A DNA stretch of 43,919 nucleotides from Gemmatimonadota bacterium (GTDB lineage Bacteria > Gemmatimonadota > Gemmatimonadetes > Gemmatimonadales > GWC2-71-9), in NCBI GenBank assembly GCA_003222085.1, contig QHUK01000037.1, positions 1 through 43,919 on the forward strand. Reading direction: 5' to 3'. Made by a program: the position numbers and the translations under genes. This document shows positions 14,617 through 23,549 of this stretch, one piece after another. A model generated the notes under the pieces. It worked only from the letters and a program-made list of their open reading frames with translations. It had not been told where the DNA came from and did not search any database. How positions within the stretch are numbered: position 1 is the first letter of the stretch; each line of letters starts with the position of its first letter.

Positions 14617-17397
14617 TCAAGGAGCGAGCTGCCGCAGCACGTATTCGAGGATCCCGCCGTGCCGGTAATATTGCAGCTCCTGCGGCGTGTCGATGCGCAC
14701 GGTCACGGTGAATTGCGCGCTCGAGCCGTCCGGTCGGGTCGCCTTGACCACCAGCTCCTTGCCGCGCGGGAACCCTTCCGAGAGCACGGCGGCGAGCTCC
14801 GTGATCTCGAACACTTCTTTTCCGGTCAGTCCCAAATTCTCCGGCGTCTCGTCGGGCAGGAATTGCAGCGGCAGGATCCCCATCCCCACCAGGTTCGAGC
14901 GGTGGATCCGCTCGTAGCTCTGCGCGATCACCGCGCGCACACCGAGCAACCGCGGCCCTTTGGCTGCCCAGTCGCGGGACGAGCCTGAGCCGTACTCCTT
15001 GCCCGCGATCACGATGAGGGGCACGCCCTCGGCCTGGTATTTCACCGAGGCGTCGTAGATCGTCATCTGCTCGCCGTCGGGGAGGTGCAGCGTGACCGGC
15101 CCTTCCGTCCCCGGTGCCAGCAGGTTCTTGAGCCGCACGTTGGCGAACGTGCCGCGCACCATCACTTCGTGGTTGCCGCGGCGCGCGCCGTAGGAGTTGA
15201 AGTCCTCGGGCTTCACCCCGTGGCCGATCAGGTACTGGCCCGCGGGGCTGGTCTTGCGGATGGAGCCGGCGGGCGAGATGTGGTCGGTGGTGATGCTATC
15301 GGCCAGGAAGCACAGCACCCGCGCCCCGCGGATGTCCGAGACGGGCGCCGGTGTCCGCGGCATGTCGTCGAAGTACGGAGCCCGACGGATGTAGGTCGAG
15401 TCGGGCTCCCAGGCGAACCGATCGCCCGCGGGGACCGGAAGCCCGCGCCAGCGCTCGTCCCCCGTGAACACCTCGCCGTACTGCTTGTGAAACATCGCCG
15501 ACTTGATCGAGGCGCGGATCACCTCGTCCACTTCTCTGGCGGACGGCCAAATGTCGCGCAGATAGACGGGCTTCCCGTCCTTGCCCGTGCCGAGCGGCTC
15601 CGACTGGAGATCGAGATCGATCCGCCCCGCGAGCGCGTACGCCACGACCAGCGGTGGGGACGCGAGGTAGTTCGCCCGCACTTCCTGCTGGATCCGTCCC
15701 TCGAAGTTGCGGTTCCCGGACAGCACCGCGCACACCACCAGCTCCCCTTCGGCGACCGCGGCCGAGACGGCCTCCGGCAGGGGCCCCGAGTTGCCGATGC
15801 AGGTGGTGCAACCGTAGCCCACGAGGTGGAACCGCAGCTGCTCGAGATACGGCATGAGCCCGGCCTGCTGGAGGTAGTCCGTGACGACCTTCGAGCCGGG
15901 AGCGAGGCTGGTCTTCACCCACGGTTGCGCTTTGAGGCCCTTGTCCACGGCCTTTTTCGCCACGAGGCCCGCCGCGATCATCACCGACGGATTCGACGTG
16001 TTGGTGCAGCTGGTGATCGCGGCGATCACGACGGAGCCGTGGTGGAGCTTGCAGTCCACGCCGTCGAGCCGGAGATCGACGTGGGTGCGGCGCCGGGGCG
16101 GTGCTTCCACCGCGGTCGCGACGTGGCCGCCCTCGGCCTCCCAGCGGCCCGCGTTCACGGCCGGCGCGACCGGCGACGTGGGCTTGACCAGCGCCGGGAG
16201 CGCGAGTTGGAAGTTCCGGGGGAGATCGCGCAGCGACACACGGTCCTGCGGGCGCCGGGGCCCGGCCAGGCTTGGCTCGACGGTCGAGAGGTCGAGCGAG
16301 AGAGTATCGGAGTACACGGGCTCGGGCGCAGCAGCCGAATGGAACAGCCCCTGCTCTTTCATGTACGCCTCGACCAGCTGCACCTGCTCCTTCGGGCGGC
16401 CGGTGAACTCGAGGTATCGCAGGGTCTCCTGATCCACCGGGAAGATCCCCACCGTGGCGCCGTATTCCGGCGCCATGTTGCCGATGGTGGCGCGGTCGGC
16501 GAGGGGCAAGGTGGCGATCCCGGGACCGTAGAACTCCACGAACTTCCCGACCACGCCCTTCTTGCGGAGCATCTCCGTCACGGTGAGCACGAGGTCGGTC
16601 GCGGTGGCGCCCTCGGCGAGCTTGCCGGTGAGGCGGAAGCCCACGACCTGGGGGATCAGCATTGAGACCGGCTGCCCCAGCATCGCGGCCTCCGCCTCGA
16701 TCCCCCCCACGCCCCAGCCGAGCACGCCGAGGCCGTTGATCATCGTGGTGTGCGAGTCCGTGCCGACGAGGGTGTCGGGATAGGCCTGCGGCATCGACCC
16801 CGGGCGACCGTCCGTGGTAAAGACGACCCGCGCGAGGTACTCGAGGTTCACCTGGTGCACGATGCCGGTGTCGGGGGGCACGACGCGGAAGCCCTGGAAC
16901 GTGCGCTGCGCCCAGCGGAGCAGCGCGTAGCGCTCGCGGTTGCGCTGGAACTCGAGGTCGGCGTTCACCTGGAAGGCGGTGGGCGTGCCGAACTCGTCCA
17001 CGATCACGGAGTGGTCGATGACGAGCTCGGCCGGGAGCAGCGGATTGACCTGCTTCGGGTCGCCGCCCATGGCCTGCATCGCGTCGCGCATGGCGGCGAG
17101 GTCGACGACCGCCGGCACGCCGGTGAAATCCTGCATGAGGACGCGCGCCGGCATGAACGCGATCTCGTCGTCGGGCGTCTTTTTGGGATCCCAGCGCGCC
17201 AGTCGCTCGATTTCCGCCGGTGCCACCGTGCGGCCGTCTTCGCGGCGCAACAGGTTTTCGAGGAGGATCCGCAGCGAGTACGGGAGGCGAGCGACAGCGA
17301 GGCCGCGCCGCTCGAGGGCGTCCAGGCGGAAGATCTCGAAGGTGCCGCCGGGGGCCTTGAGCGCCGCGCGGGCGCCAAAACTGTTCGTCGTCGTCAT
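14617..17397 (-). CDS. acnA: Aconitate hydratase A
   Basis: 926 aa, the usual AcnA/IRP-type length. The [4Fe-4S] cysteines are seen in [12 protein letters not shown] (around residue 462) and [14 protein letters not shown] (around 528 and 531). Other family signatures are [19 protein letters not shown]-type [38 protein letters not shown], and the swivel domain [14 protein letters not shown]. It isomerises citrate to isocitrate in the TCA cycle. Its ATG overlaps the preceding small gene's stop by four bases (ATGA), so it is the last gene of a GNAT-membrane protein-acnA transcript. Confidence 0.97.
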   Translation of the reverse strand: MTTTNSFGARAALKAPGGTFEIFRLDALERRGLAVARLPYSLRILLENLLRREDGRTVAPAEIERLARWDPKKTPDDEIAFMPARVLMQDFTGVPAVVDLAAMRDAMQAMGGDPKQVNPLLPAELVIDHSVIVDEFGTPTAFQVNADLEFQRNRERYALLRWAQRTFQGFRVVPPDTGIVHQVNLEYLARVVFTTDGRPGSMPQAYPDTLVGTDSHTTMINGLGVLGWGVGGIEAEAAMLGQPVSMLIPQVVGFRLTGKLAEGATATDLVLTVTEMLRKKGVVGKFVEFYGPGIATLPLADRATIGNMAPEYGATVGIFPVDQETLRYLEFTGRPKEQVQLVEAYMKEQGLFHSAAAPEPVYSDTLSLDLSTVEPSLAGPRRPQDRVSLRDLPRNFQLALPALVKPTSPVAPAVNAGRWEAEGGHVATAVEAPPRRRTHVDLRLDGVDCKLHHGSVVIAAITSCTNTSNPSVMIAAGLVAKKAVDKGLKAQPWVKTSLAPGSKVVTDYLQQAGLMPYLEQLRFHLVGYGCTTCIGNSGPLPEAVSAAVAEGELVVCAVLSGNRNFEGRIQQEVRANYLASPPLVVAYALAGRIDLDLQSEPLGTGKDGKPVYLRDIWPSAREVDEVIRASIKSAMFHKQYGEVFTGDERWRGLPVPAGDRFAWEPDSTYIRRAPYFDDMPRTPAPVSDIRGARVLCFLADSITTDHISPAGSIRKTSPAGQYLIGHGVKPEDFNSYGARRGNHEVMVRGTFANVRLKNLLAPGTEGPVTLHLPDGEQMTIYDASVKYQAEGVPLIVIAGKEYGSGSSRDWAAKGPRLLGVRAVIAQSYERIHRSNLVGMGILPLQFLPDETPENLGLTGKEVFEITELAAVLSEGFPRGKELVVKATRPDGSSAQFTVTVRIDTPQELQYYRHGGILEYVLRQLAP

Positions 17398-17771
17398 TCC
17401 ACGACCTTCACGCCCGCGACGAAGTACTCGGTCTCTCCGAAGCAGCTCGTCGGGATGCCCATGTGCTGTTGGTAGGTCAGCGCCACGCGTTTGCCCATGG
17501 CCTGGTTGATGCGCGCGGCCACCGAGTCGTCCCGCACGGTGAAGTAGAACTTCTCCGACATCGTCCCCGGGATGGAGACGAGCGCCAGCTCGCCCTCCCA
17601 GGTCTTACAGATCCACCCCTTCTTCGAAAACTTCTGCACGTAGCCGGCGCGCTCGCCGCTCGAGTAGGTCCATGTGAGGGCCGACCAGGTGTAGAGCGCG
17701 AACAGCGACACGGACCCGATCAGCACGGCGGCGATGATCAGCTTGTGCGTCCGGGAGAGCGTGAAGGTCAC
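17394..17771 (-). CDS. Small membrane-anchored protein of unknown function
   Basis: 125 aa. One N-terminal membrane segment ([22 protein letters not shown]) is followed by a compact extracytoplasmic part with two cysteines ([23 protein letters not shown]). The segment '[22 protein letters not shown]' recurs in a conserved family that databases often mislabel as 6-phosphogluconate dehydrogenase (my recollection); nothing here resembles that enzyme. It overlaps GNAT upstream and acnA downstream by four bases each. The two cysteines may form a disulfide. Confidence 0.6.
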   Translation of the reverse strand: MTFTLSRTHKLIIAAVLIGSVSLFALYTWSALTWTYSSGERAGYVQKFSKKGWICKTWEGELALVSIPGTMSEKFYFTVRDDSVAARINQAMGKRVALTYQQHMGIPTSCFGETEYFVAGVKVVE

Positions 17772-18292
17772 GGGGGGAAATTAACCTCGTACTCCTCCGT
17801 CTTATAGGGCACAAACCCCCGCTTCTGGTAATTTGGCAGGGCGTGCGGATGATCGAGCGTGCAGGTGTGCAGCCACACGCGCGAGGGCCCCAGGGCCCAG
17901 GCGTCGCGCACCGCGCAGGAGAGGAGGTGCTTGCCGAGACCCTGACCGATCGCGTCCGGGAGGAGGCCGAAGTAGGCGATCTCGACGGACCCATCCTCGG
18001 GCACGCGGCGCAGCTCGTACCAGCCCGCGAGCGCCCCGCGGCGCCGCGCGACGTGCAGCGTGATCTCGGGCTGTGCGAGGTGGGCGCGGATATCCTGGTC
18101 GGTCCAGTCCCAGCGGTCGCGCCAGTGGTAGGCCGCGCCGACGCTGCGGTAGCACTCGCGGTACAGCTCGGGCGTCGGCCGCGCGACCGGCTCGACGGTG
18201 AGCTCCGGAAAGTGATCGAAAGCCGGCCGGAACTGGCCGGGATTTTTCAGCTCGAGATACGTCCGCGTCGCTTGCACATCCCCCTCTGGCAA
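17768..18292 (-). CDS. GNAT-family acetyltransferase
   Basis: 174 aa from a TTG start, or about 169 aa from the GTG at 18277; neither has a clear ribosome site. The acetyl-CoA-binding motif is seen in IAYFGLLPDAIGQGLGKHLLSCAVRDAW (Q/RxxGxG). A late VWLHTCTLDHPHALPNYQKRGFVPY matches the GNAT motif B '..A...Y.k.GF'. The substrate is unknown. The stop overlaps the next gene's ATG. Confidence 0.75.
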   Translation of the reverse strand: MPEGDVQATRTYLELKNPGQFRPAFDHFPELTVEPVARPTPELYRECYRSVGAAYHWRDRWDWTDQDIRAHLAQPEITLHVARRRGALAGWYELRRVPEDGSVEIAYFGLLPDAIGQGLGKHLLSCAVRDAWALGPSRVWLHTCTLDHPHALPNYQKRGFVPYKTEEYEVNFPP

Positions 18293-18293
18293 C

Positions 18294-18323
18294 TTGGCGT
18301 CGTGCCGTCGTGGCGTCTATCTT
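18294..18323 (+). promoter_or_regulatory. Putative promoter of the 121-aa membrane protein gene
   Basis: TTGGCG (18294-18299), an 18-base spacer, TATCTT (18318-18323). The ATG at 18330 is 7 bases past the -10, so the message would be leaderless, as predicted for arsR. The region lies between divergent genes. Confidence 0.45.
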
Positions 18324-18329
18324 TTCTCC

Positions 18330-18695
18330 ATGACCTTCAACAAGATGGGCACCGTTCCCCTCCCGCTCGCGCTCCACCTCGCGAGCTACACCGTGCTCGG
18401 ACTGTTCTGCTTCTTCGCGGGGTCGCTCAATTTGATCGACCCCGTCAAGATCCCGCACGGGTTGATGTTTCTCGCCGTGTGCGGGTTCAGCTGGGGCTAC
18501 GTCTTCGGCATCCTGATGGCGCGGAAGGAAGTCGTGATCCTCGGCTTCCTCGCGAGCACCGTCTGGCTCGTCGCCGCGGCAGTGGGAGCCGCCCGATTCG
18601 GGTTCGACTGGCGACTCACCGCGCTGCTGGCGGCGCTCGGCGCCTCCGGCTTGATCGTGCTCGCGCTGTACCGCACGCGCATCCTGGAGCACTGA
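18330..18695 (+). CDS. Four-helix membrane protein of unknown function
   Basis: 121 aa. Four hydrophobic segments are evident: LALHLASYTVLGLFCFFAGSL, GLMFLAVCGFSWGYVFGILM, VVILGFLASTVWLVAAAVGA and LLAALGASGLIVLALY. No motif gives a function. The ATG at 18330 is chosen over an in-frame start at 18294 because a promoter-like pair ends just before it. It is convergent with the histidine kinase gene, 8 bases apart, with no hairpin between. Confidence 0.6.
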   Translation: MTFNKMGTVPLPLALHLASYTVLGLFCFFAGSLNLIDPVKIPHGLMFLAVCGFSWGYVFGILMARKEVVILGFLASTVWLVAAAVGAARFGFDWRLTALLAALGASGLIVLALYRTRILEH

Positions 18696-18703
18696 GCGCC
18701 GGC

Positions 18704-20629
18704 TCAGCCGATCTGGCGGGTCTCTACGTGCTCAGGCGCCGCCGGCAGCTCGACCACGAACCGCGCGCCTCCCAAGTCCGAGTCCTCGAGCCAGATTTTT
18801 CCTCCGACTTCGGTCACCACGCGCTGGCAGATCGCGAGCCCGAGGCCGGTGCCCTCGTCGGGGCTCTTCGTGGTGAAAAACGGATCGAAGATGCGGCCCC
18901 GGATCTCTCGCGGGACGCCCGGTCCCGAGTCGTCCACCGTCAATCGGACCCATCCCTCGCGGGCCTGGGTGCGGAGCTGGACGATCGCCGGCTTGCGGCC
19001 CCGCACCACATGCTCGGCGTTGGTCACGAGATTGATGACGACTTGTTGCAGCTCCTGGCCCAGGCCCAACACGGCGGGCGCGGACTGATCGAGCGTCGTG
19101 CGAAACTCGACGCTCTCCGCGCGCAGCACCCGCTGACGAATCTCGGCCACGTCATGAACCAGATCGTTCATCTGGACCCGCGTCGGTGTCGTGTCGGCGC
19201 GCCGGGCGAGGCGCAGCAGGCTGCGCACGATGCGTGCCGCACGGTCCACCTCACGAGTGATCGTCGCGGCCGTGGTGCTGGTATCGGGATCCTTGCTGGC
19301 GCGGCCCAGGAGCTCGGCCTCCATCCGGATGGCCGCGAGCGGGTTGTTCACCTCGTGCGCCACGCCGCTCGCGATCTCGCCCACCGTGGCGAGCTTCTCG
19401 CGCGCGATCAGCTCGCGCTGCGCGCGCAGCTCGTCGGTCCGGTCGTACAGCGCGACCAGCAGGCTGTCCGGCCCGACGCCCGAAAGCCCCGTGATGGTGC
19501 AATCGCAGATGCGGCGATCTCCGGACGGCTGCGTCACGAGCACCCGGCCGTGCCACGGGGAGCCGTCTCGCGGCCGCGCCAAGACGAGGTGCAGCGACAT
19601 CTCGCTCGGGGACAGGCCGAGCGCCTCCAGGTGCGTCCCGAGCGCCTGTGCTTCGGAGGGGATGCCCAGCAGGCGGCACGCCGCCTGGTTCAGCTGCTGG
19701 ACACGGCCGGACCGCTCCACCAGCGCCATCGGGAGCGGGCTGCCGTCCACCATGGCGTGGGCCCGCTCCGCCGCGGCGCGTGCGCCGCTCACTGCTTCGG
19801 AGAGCTCGAGGCCGCCCGCGATATAGGCGGCCACCGCGGTGAGGTACTGGAGCTCCATGAGCGTGAAGGGGAGCGGTTCCTCCGCCCCCGCGCGCAGGTA
19901 GCGCACCACGCCCACCGCGCCCGCGACGCCGCTCGATGTCCGCAGCGGCGCGATCATGGCGGCCCGCGCCATGCCGGACGGCGAGAGCGCGCGCTGGGCT
20001 TCCGCTTCGGTCAGGATGTTGTCGGTGAGAAACGGCTCCCCGGTGCCGATCACCCGCCCCGTGGCGCTGGCATCGATCGCGATCTCGGCGCCCTCGAGCT
20101 CCACGCATTGCCCCACCGTTGACGCCACGCGCACGGTGTCGGGGGCGACGCCGCGCAGCGCGACATAAGCGCCCTGGGCATCGACCAGGCTCGTCACGCT
20201 CTGGAGCGTGTAGCGGAGCAGCAGCTCCCGTTCCGGCGCCGCCAGGAGCCAGCGCGACAGCTCCACCAGGAACGTGCCGAGCCGGCGCTCGCGCTCGAGT
20301 CCGCTGCGCCGCGCCACCATGACGGCCAGGTGCGTCGCGACCTCGATCGAGGAGCGCAGTACGTCGTCGGGGACGCCGGTGGGAAGCCCCTCGAACCGGG
20401 CGCTCACATGGCGGCCCTCGGCGTCGTGGTAGTCCGTGAGGAACGTCTCGCCTTCCTGTCCGGGGGCGCCCGCTTCGAGCGTCCCTGATTCGTTCAGTCC
20501 CTTGTACGTGAGCTGGACGCGCGCGCCGCCGGCCCACTCACTCAGGATATCGGTGGCGGCCTGCCAGAAGGCGCGGGTTTGTTTGGCTTTGCTCGCTTCG
20601 GCGAGGAGGCGACGGATCGGGTCGAGCAT
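18704..20629 (-). CDS. Soluble GAF-PAS sensor histidine kinase
   Basis: 641 aa with no membrane segment, so it is cytoplasmic. A GAF domain lies at about residues 130-285 (LLRYTLQSVTSLVDAQGAYVAL...). A PAS-like domain lies at about 295-400 (MVDGSPLPMALVERSGRVQQLNQAACRLLG). The HisKA H-box is GEIASGVAHEVNNPLAAI (His around 425). The HATPase has N-box NLVTNAEHVV, G1 VDDSGPGVP, F FDPFFTTK and G2 GTGLGLAI. This is the NtrB-like 'VAHEVNNPLAAI' class. No response regulator is adjacent, so its partner is elsewhere. It follows the SDR gene by 19 bases. Confidence 0.9.
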   Translation of the reverse strand: MLDPIRRLLAEASKAKQTRAFWQAATDILSEWAGGARVQLTYKGLNESGTLEAGAPGQEGETFLTDYHDAEGRHVSARFEGLPTGVPDDVLRSSIEVATHLAVMVARRSGLERERRLGTFLVELSRWLLAAPERELLLRYTLQSVTSLVDAQGAYVALRGVAPDTVRVASTVGQCVELEGAEIAIDASATGRVIGTGEPFLTDNILTEAEAQRALSPSGMARAAMIAPLRTSSGVAGAVGVVRYLRAGAEEPLPFTLMELQYLTAVAAYIAGGLELSEAVSGARAAAERAHAMVDGSPLPMALVERSGRVQQLNQAACRLLGIPSEAQALGTHLEALGLSPSEMSLHLVLARPRDGSPWHGRVLVTQPSGDRRICDCTITGLSGVGPDSLLVALYDRTDELRAQRELIAREKLATVGEIASGVAHEVNNPLAAIRMEAELLGRASKDPDTSTTAATITREVDRAARIVRSLLRLARRADTTPTRVQMNDLVHDVAEIRQRVLRAESVEFRTTLDQSAPAVLGLGQELQQVVINLVTNAEHVVRGRKPAIVQLRTQAREGWVRLTVDDSGPGVPREIRGRIFDPFFTTKSPDEGTGLGLAICQRVVTEVGGKIWLEDSDLGGARFVVELPAAPEHVETRQIG

Positions 20630-20648
20630 CAATTCAAACTACGTCGTT

Positions 20649-21362
20649 TCAAGGGTTTGTTGGCCTGATGTCGACTTCGCTGATCATGGCACGATCCGAC
20701 ACCGTCAGCGTGGACAGCACGGCGTGCGCCACGTCTTCGGCAGTGAGGGCGCGGTCGCGGGCGGGGCGCGGGCGGTCCCGTTTGTCCATGAACGGCGTCG
20801 CCACGGAGCCCGGACAGATCGCCACGACGCGGAGGCCGTGCTTGCGCACCTCGAGCATCAGGCTCTTGGAGAAGCCCAGCACGGCGTGCTTGGATGCGCA
20901 ATACGCCGTCCCCCCCTCGACGCCGTTCTTCCCCGCGAGCGACGCGATGTTCACGATGGTGCCGGTCGCGGCGTCCAACATGCCCTTGAGGAATGCTCGC
21001 GTCACGAGATAGAGGGAGCGCACGTTCACACCCATCGTCTCGTCCCAGTCCTCGAGCGAGAGCTCCACGAGCGGCCTGAACCGCCCAATGCCGGCGTTGT
21101 TCACGAGTACCCGCGGCACGCCCCGCTCCCGGGCCACGAAGGCAGCGAACGCGTCCACGCCGGTGGGGTCCGACACGTCGCACGGCATGCCAATGGCGTC
21201 GATGCCGTCCGCCTTCAGGTCGCGCGCCGTAGCGTGTACATTGGCCTCGGTCCGCGCGCAAATCGCGACTCGCGCCCCCGCCCGCCCCAGTGCGAAAGCC
21301 GTCGCGCGTCCGATTCCCTCGGTCGCGCCGGTCACGACGGCGAGCGAGCCCGCGAGATCCAT
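20649..21362 (-). CDS. Short-chain dehydrogenase/reductase
   Basis: 237 aa, the classical SDR length. The NAD(P)-binding motif is TGATEGIG, with CARTE after strand 2 (an Arg fitting NADP). NNAGIG, the catalytic Ser in NIASLAG and YCASK (Tyr and Lys) are all seen, and CPGSVATPFM follows. The family includes 3-oxoacyl-ACP reductase-like and sorbitol or glucose dehydrogenase-like enzymes; the substrate cannot be told. It is upstream of the histidine kinase in one transcription unit and divergent from the HtrA gene. Confidence 0.9.
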   Translation of the reverse strand: MDLAGSLAVVTGATEGIGRATAFALGRAGARVAICARTEANVHATARDLKADGIDAIGMPCDVSDPTGVDAFAAFVARERGVPRVLVNNAGIGRFRPLVELSLEDWDETMGVNVRSLYLVTRAFLKGMLDAATGTIVNIASLAGKNGVEGGTAYCASKHAVLGFSKSLMLEVRKHGLRVVAICPGSVATPFMDKRDRPRPARDRALTAEDVAHAVLSTLTVSDRAMISEVDIRPTNP

Positions 21363-21445
21363 AGGGACGGAAATATACGGCGCCCCTGGGCGGCCGGCGC
21401 GGGAACCCCGCGGCGTTCTACAGGGACATGAGGAGGGGTATAGCC

Positions 21446-22480
21446 ATGAACGCTGCACCCGTGCTCGTTTCCGACGAGACGGTGGTCCCGCCCCACACCG
21501 CACCCCGCTCCGCTGCGCCGCGCGAGGATGAGGTGCTGGACGCCTACTCCCGGGCGGTGACGGGAGCGGCCGAGAAGGTCGGTCCCGCCGTCGTGAGCGT
21601 CGAGGTGCGACACAAGGTCGAGCGGCGAGGGCGCACGCGGGAGTTGCCGGGCAAGGGCTCCGGGTTCGTGTTCACTCCCGACGGGTTCGTGCTGACGAAC
21701 AGCCACGTGGTGCATGACGCCACACGGATCGAGGTGGCCTTCGCCGACGGTCGCCCCGTGTCGGCGGAACTCGTGGGGGACGACCCCGATACCGACCTGG
21801 CCGTGATCCGGGTCCCGCCCGTTTCGCTCACGGTCGCCGAGTTCGGCGACTCGGCCGCGCTGCGGGTCGGCCAGCTCGTCGTGGCGATCGGCAACCCGCT
21901 CGGCTTCCAGAGCACCGTCACCGCGGGGGTCGTGAGCGCACTGGGGCGCTCGTTCCGCTCGGTCGGCGGGCGACTGATCGACGACGTGATCCAGACCGAC
22001 GCGGCCTTGAATCCGGGCAACTCCGGCGGGCCGCTGGTCGACGCGCGGGGCCGTGTGGTCGGCGTCAACACGGCGGTGATCCTGCCCGCGCAGGGGATCT
22101 GCTTCGCGGTCGGTATCAATACGGCGAAGGTCGTGACGGGCCAGCTGATCCGGCATGGCAAGATCCGCCGCGGCCGCATCGGGGTCGCGGGGCAAAACGT
22201 TCCCCTGCTCCGGCTGGCGCAGCGGGCGCTCGGGATCGACGCGAAGAGCGGGGTGCTCGTCACCGGGGTGGAGCCGGACAGCCCGGCGGCGCGCGCGGGC
22301 GTCACGTCGGGGGACATCATCATTGGCTTCGACGGACAAACCGTATCGGGGATCGACGACCTGCACCGCTTGCTTGTTACCGACCGGATCGGTGCGCGCA
22401 CGACGATCGCCGTGCTGCGCAACGCCGACCGGCTCGAGTTGCCGATCGTCCCCGAAGAGTCCGAGACTCGGAAGGCTTGA
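21446..22480 (+). CDS. HtrA/Deg-type serine protease without signal peptide
   Basis: 344 aa from the ATG at 21446, which has GAGGAGGGG 8 bases upstream (better than the ATG at 21428). The catalytic triad is seen: TNSHVV (His), DPDTDLAVI (Asp), NPGNSGGPL (Ser). One PDZ domain (about residues 235-330: [32 protein letters not shown]) closes the protein. The first 50 residues are polar and Pro-rich with no hydrophobic segment, so it appears cytosolic, unlike DegP/DegS. Peroxiredoxin and DsbA-like genes follow in the same operon, suggesting oxidative-damage protein quality control. Confidence 0.88.
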   Translation: MNAAPVLVSDETVVPPHTAPRSAAPREDEVLDAYSRAVTGAAEKVGPAVVSVEVRHKVERRGRTRELPGKGSGFVFTPDGFVLTNSHVVHDATRIEVAFADGRPVSAELVGDDPDTDLAVIRVPPVSLTVAEFGDSAALRVGQLVVAIGNPLGFQSTVTAGVVSALGRSFRSVGGRLIDDVIQTDAALNPGNSGGPLVDARGRVVGVNTAVILPAQGICFAVGINTAKVVTGQLIRHGKIRRGRIGVAGQNVPLLRLAQRALGIDAKSGVLVTGVEPDSPAARAGVTSGDIIIGFDGQTVSGIDDLHRLLVTDRIGARTTIAVLRNADRLELPIVPEESETRKA

Positions 22481-22494
22481 GAAAGGAACATCAC

Positions 22495-22998
22495 ATGGCC
22501 GACGCAACTCCTCTGGCTGCGAGTCCGCTTCCTCCCGGGACTGAGGCACCCGACTTCACGCTCCACAGCGCGCCGGATCAGACCGTGTCGCTGCGCGACT
22601 ACCGCGGCCAGCCGGTCATCCTGGCGTTTTATCCCGCGGACTGGAGTCCCGTCTGCGGCGATCAGATGGCGCTGTACAACGAGGTCCTCTCCGAATTCGC
22701 GGGCTACGGCGCCCAGCTCTTCGGCATCTCGGTGGATGGCGCCTGGTGCCACCGTGCGTTCGCCGACCAGCGCAAGCTGCGCTTTCCCCTGCTCGCGGAT
22801 TTCGAGCCGAAGGGGGCCGTCGCCCGCCGCTACGGAGCGTACCGCGACGGCGACGGGTTCAGCGAGCGAGCGTTGTTCGTCATCGACGGCGAGGGGATCA
22901 TCCGCTGGAGCTACGTCTCGCCGGTCGACGTGAACCCCGGGGCGGACGGCATCCTGCGCGCCCTCGACGCCGTGGCCGGCGAGCGGACCCCCGCGTGA
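22495..22998 (+). CDS. Peroxiredoxin (AhpC/TSA family)
   Basis: 167 aa with a GAAAGGAA ribosome site. The thioredoxin fold starts at GTEAPDFTLHS. The peroxidatic cysteine is C54 in FYPADWSPVCGDQ. A second cysteine in SVDGAWCHRAFAD sits where many homologues have Ser, and might act as the resolving residue. The family reduces hydroperoxides with thiol donors. There is no signal peptide. The stop overlaps the next gene's GTG by four bases, and that DsbA/thioredoxin-like protein could serve as its reductant. Confidence 0.85.
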   Translation: MADATPLAASPLPPGTEAPDFTLHSAPDQTVSLRDYRGQPVILAFYPADWSPVCGDQMALYNEVLSEFAGYGAQLFGISVDGAWCHRAFADQRKLRFPLLADFEPKGAVARRYGAYRDGDGFSERALFVIDGEGIIRWSYVSPVDVNPGADGILRALDAVAGERTPA

Positions 22999-23540
22999 CG
23001 AAGCGCGCCGCGGCGGCAGCGCTGACGCTGCCGGTGGGCACACGGGATCACATCCAGGGCCCGGCGGATGCGGCCGTTACGCTGGTCGAGTACGGCGACT
23101 ACGAGTGCCCGCACTGCGGCCGCGCGTACCCCATCATCAAAGCGATCCAGCAGCAGATGGGACGCCGCCTGCGCTTCGTGTATCGGAACTTCCCGCTGCG
23201 CGAAAGCCATCCTCACGCGCAGCACGCCGCGGAGGCCGCCGAAGCGGCGGGTGCGCAGGGCAAGTTCTGGGAGATGCACGACCGCCTCTTCGAGCGGCAG
23301 TTCGCCCTCGACGGCGAGTATCTGATCGAGTACGCCGGCGACCTGGGTCTCGATGTCGCACGGTTTCGCAAAGAGCTCGGCAGCGGCGTGTACGAGCCCC
23401 GGGTGCGGGAAGACTTCCGCAGCGGCGTCACCAGCGGCGTCAACGGGACGCCGACCTTTTTTATCAACGGCGTGCGGCACGACGACTCGTGGGAGTTGGA
23501 GCCGCTGCTCGCCGCACTAGAAGAAGCGATCCCCGCCTGA
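22995..23540 (+). CDS. DsbA-family thioredoxin-fold oxidoreductase, apparently cytosolic
   Basis: 181 aa from a GTG overlapping the peroxiredoxin stop. The active site is CPHC (YGDYECPHCGRAYP) and the cis-Pro loop is GTPTFFING. The helical insertion HAAEAAEAAGAQGKFWEMHDRLF is typical of the DsbA/DSBA_oxidoreductase group (Thioredoxin_4). The N-terminus has no signal peptide, which points to cytoplasmic thiol-disulfide exchange, perhaps with the neighbouring peroxiredoxin. Its 3' end faces the DUF1501 gene with a 9-base gap. Confidence 0.85.
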   Translation: MTKRAAAAALTLPVGTRDHIQGPADAAVTLVEYGDYECPHCGRAYPIIKAIQQQMGRRLRFVYRNFPLRESHPHAQHAAEAAEAAGAQGKFWEMHDRLFERQFALDGEYLIEYAGDLGLDVARFRKELGSGVYEPRVREDFRSGVTSGVNGTPTFFINGVRHDDSWELEPLLAALEEAIPA

Positions 23541-23549
23541 TGCGCGGGT

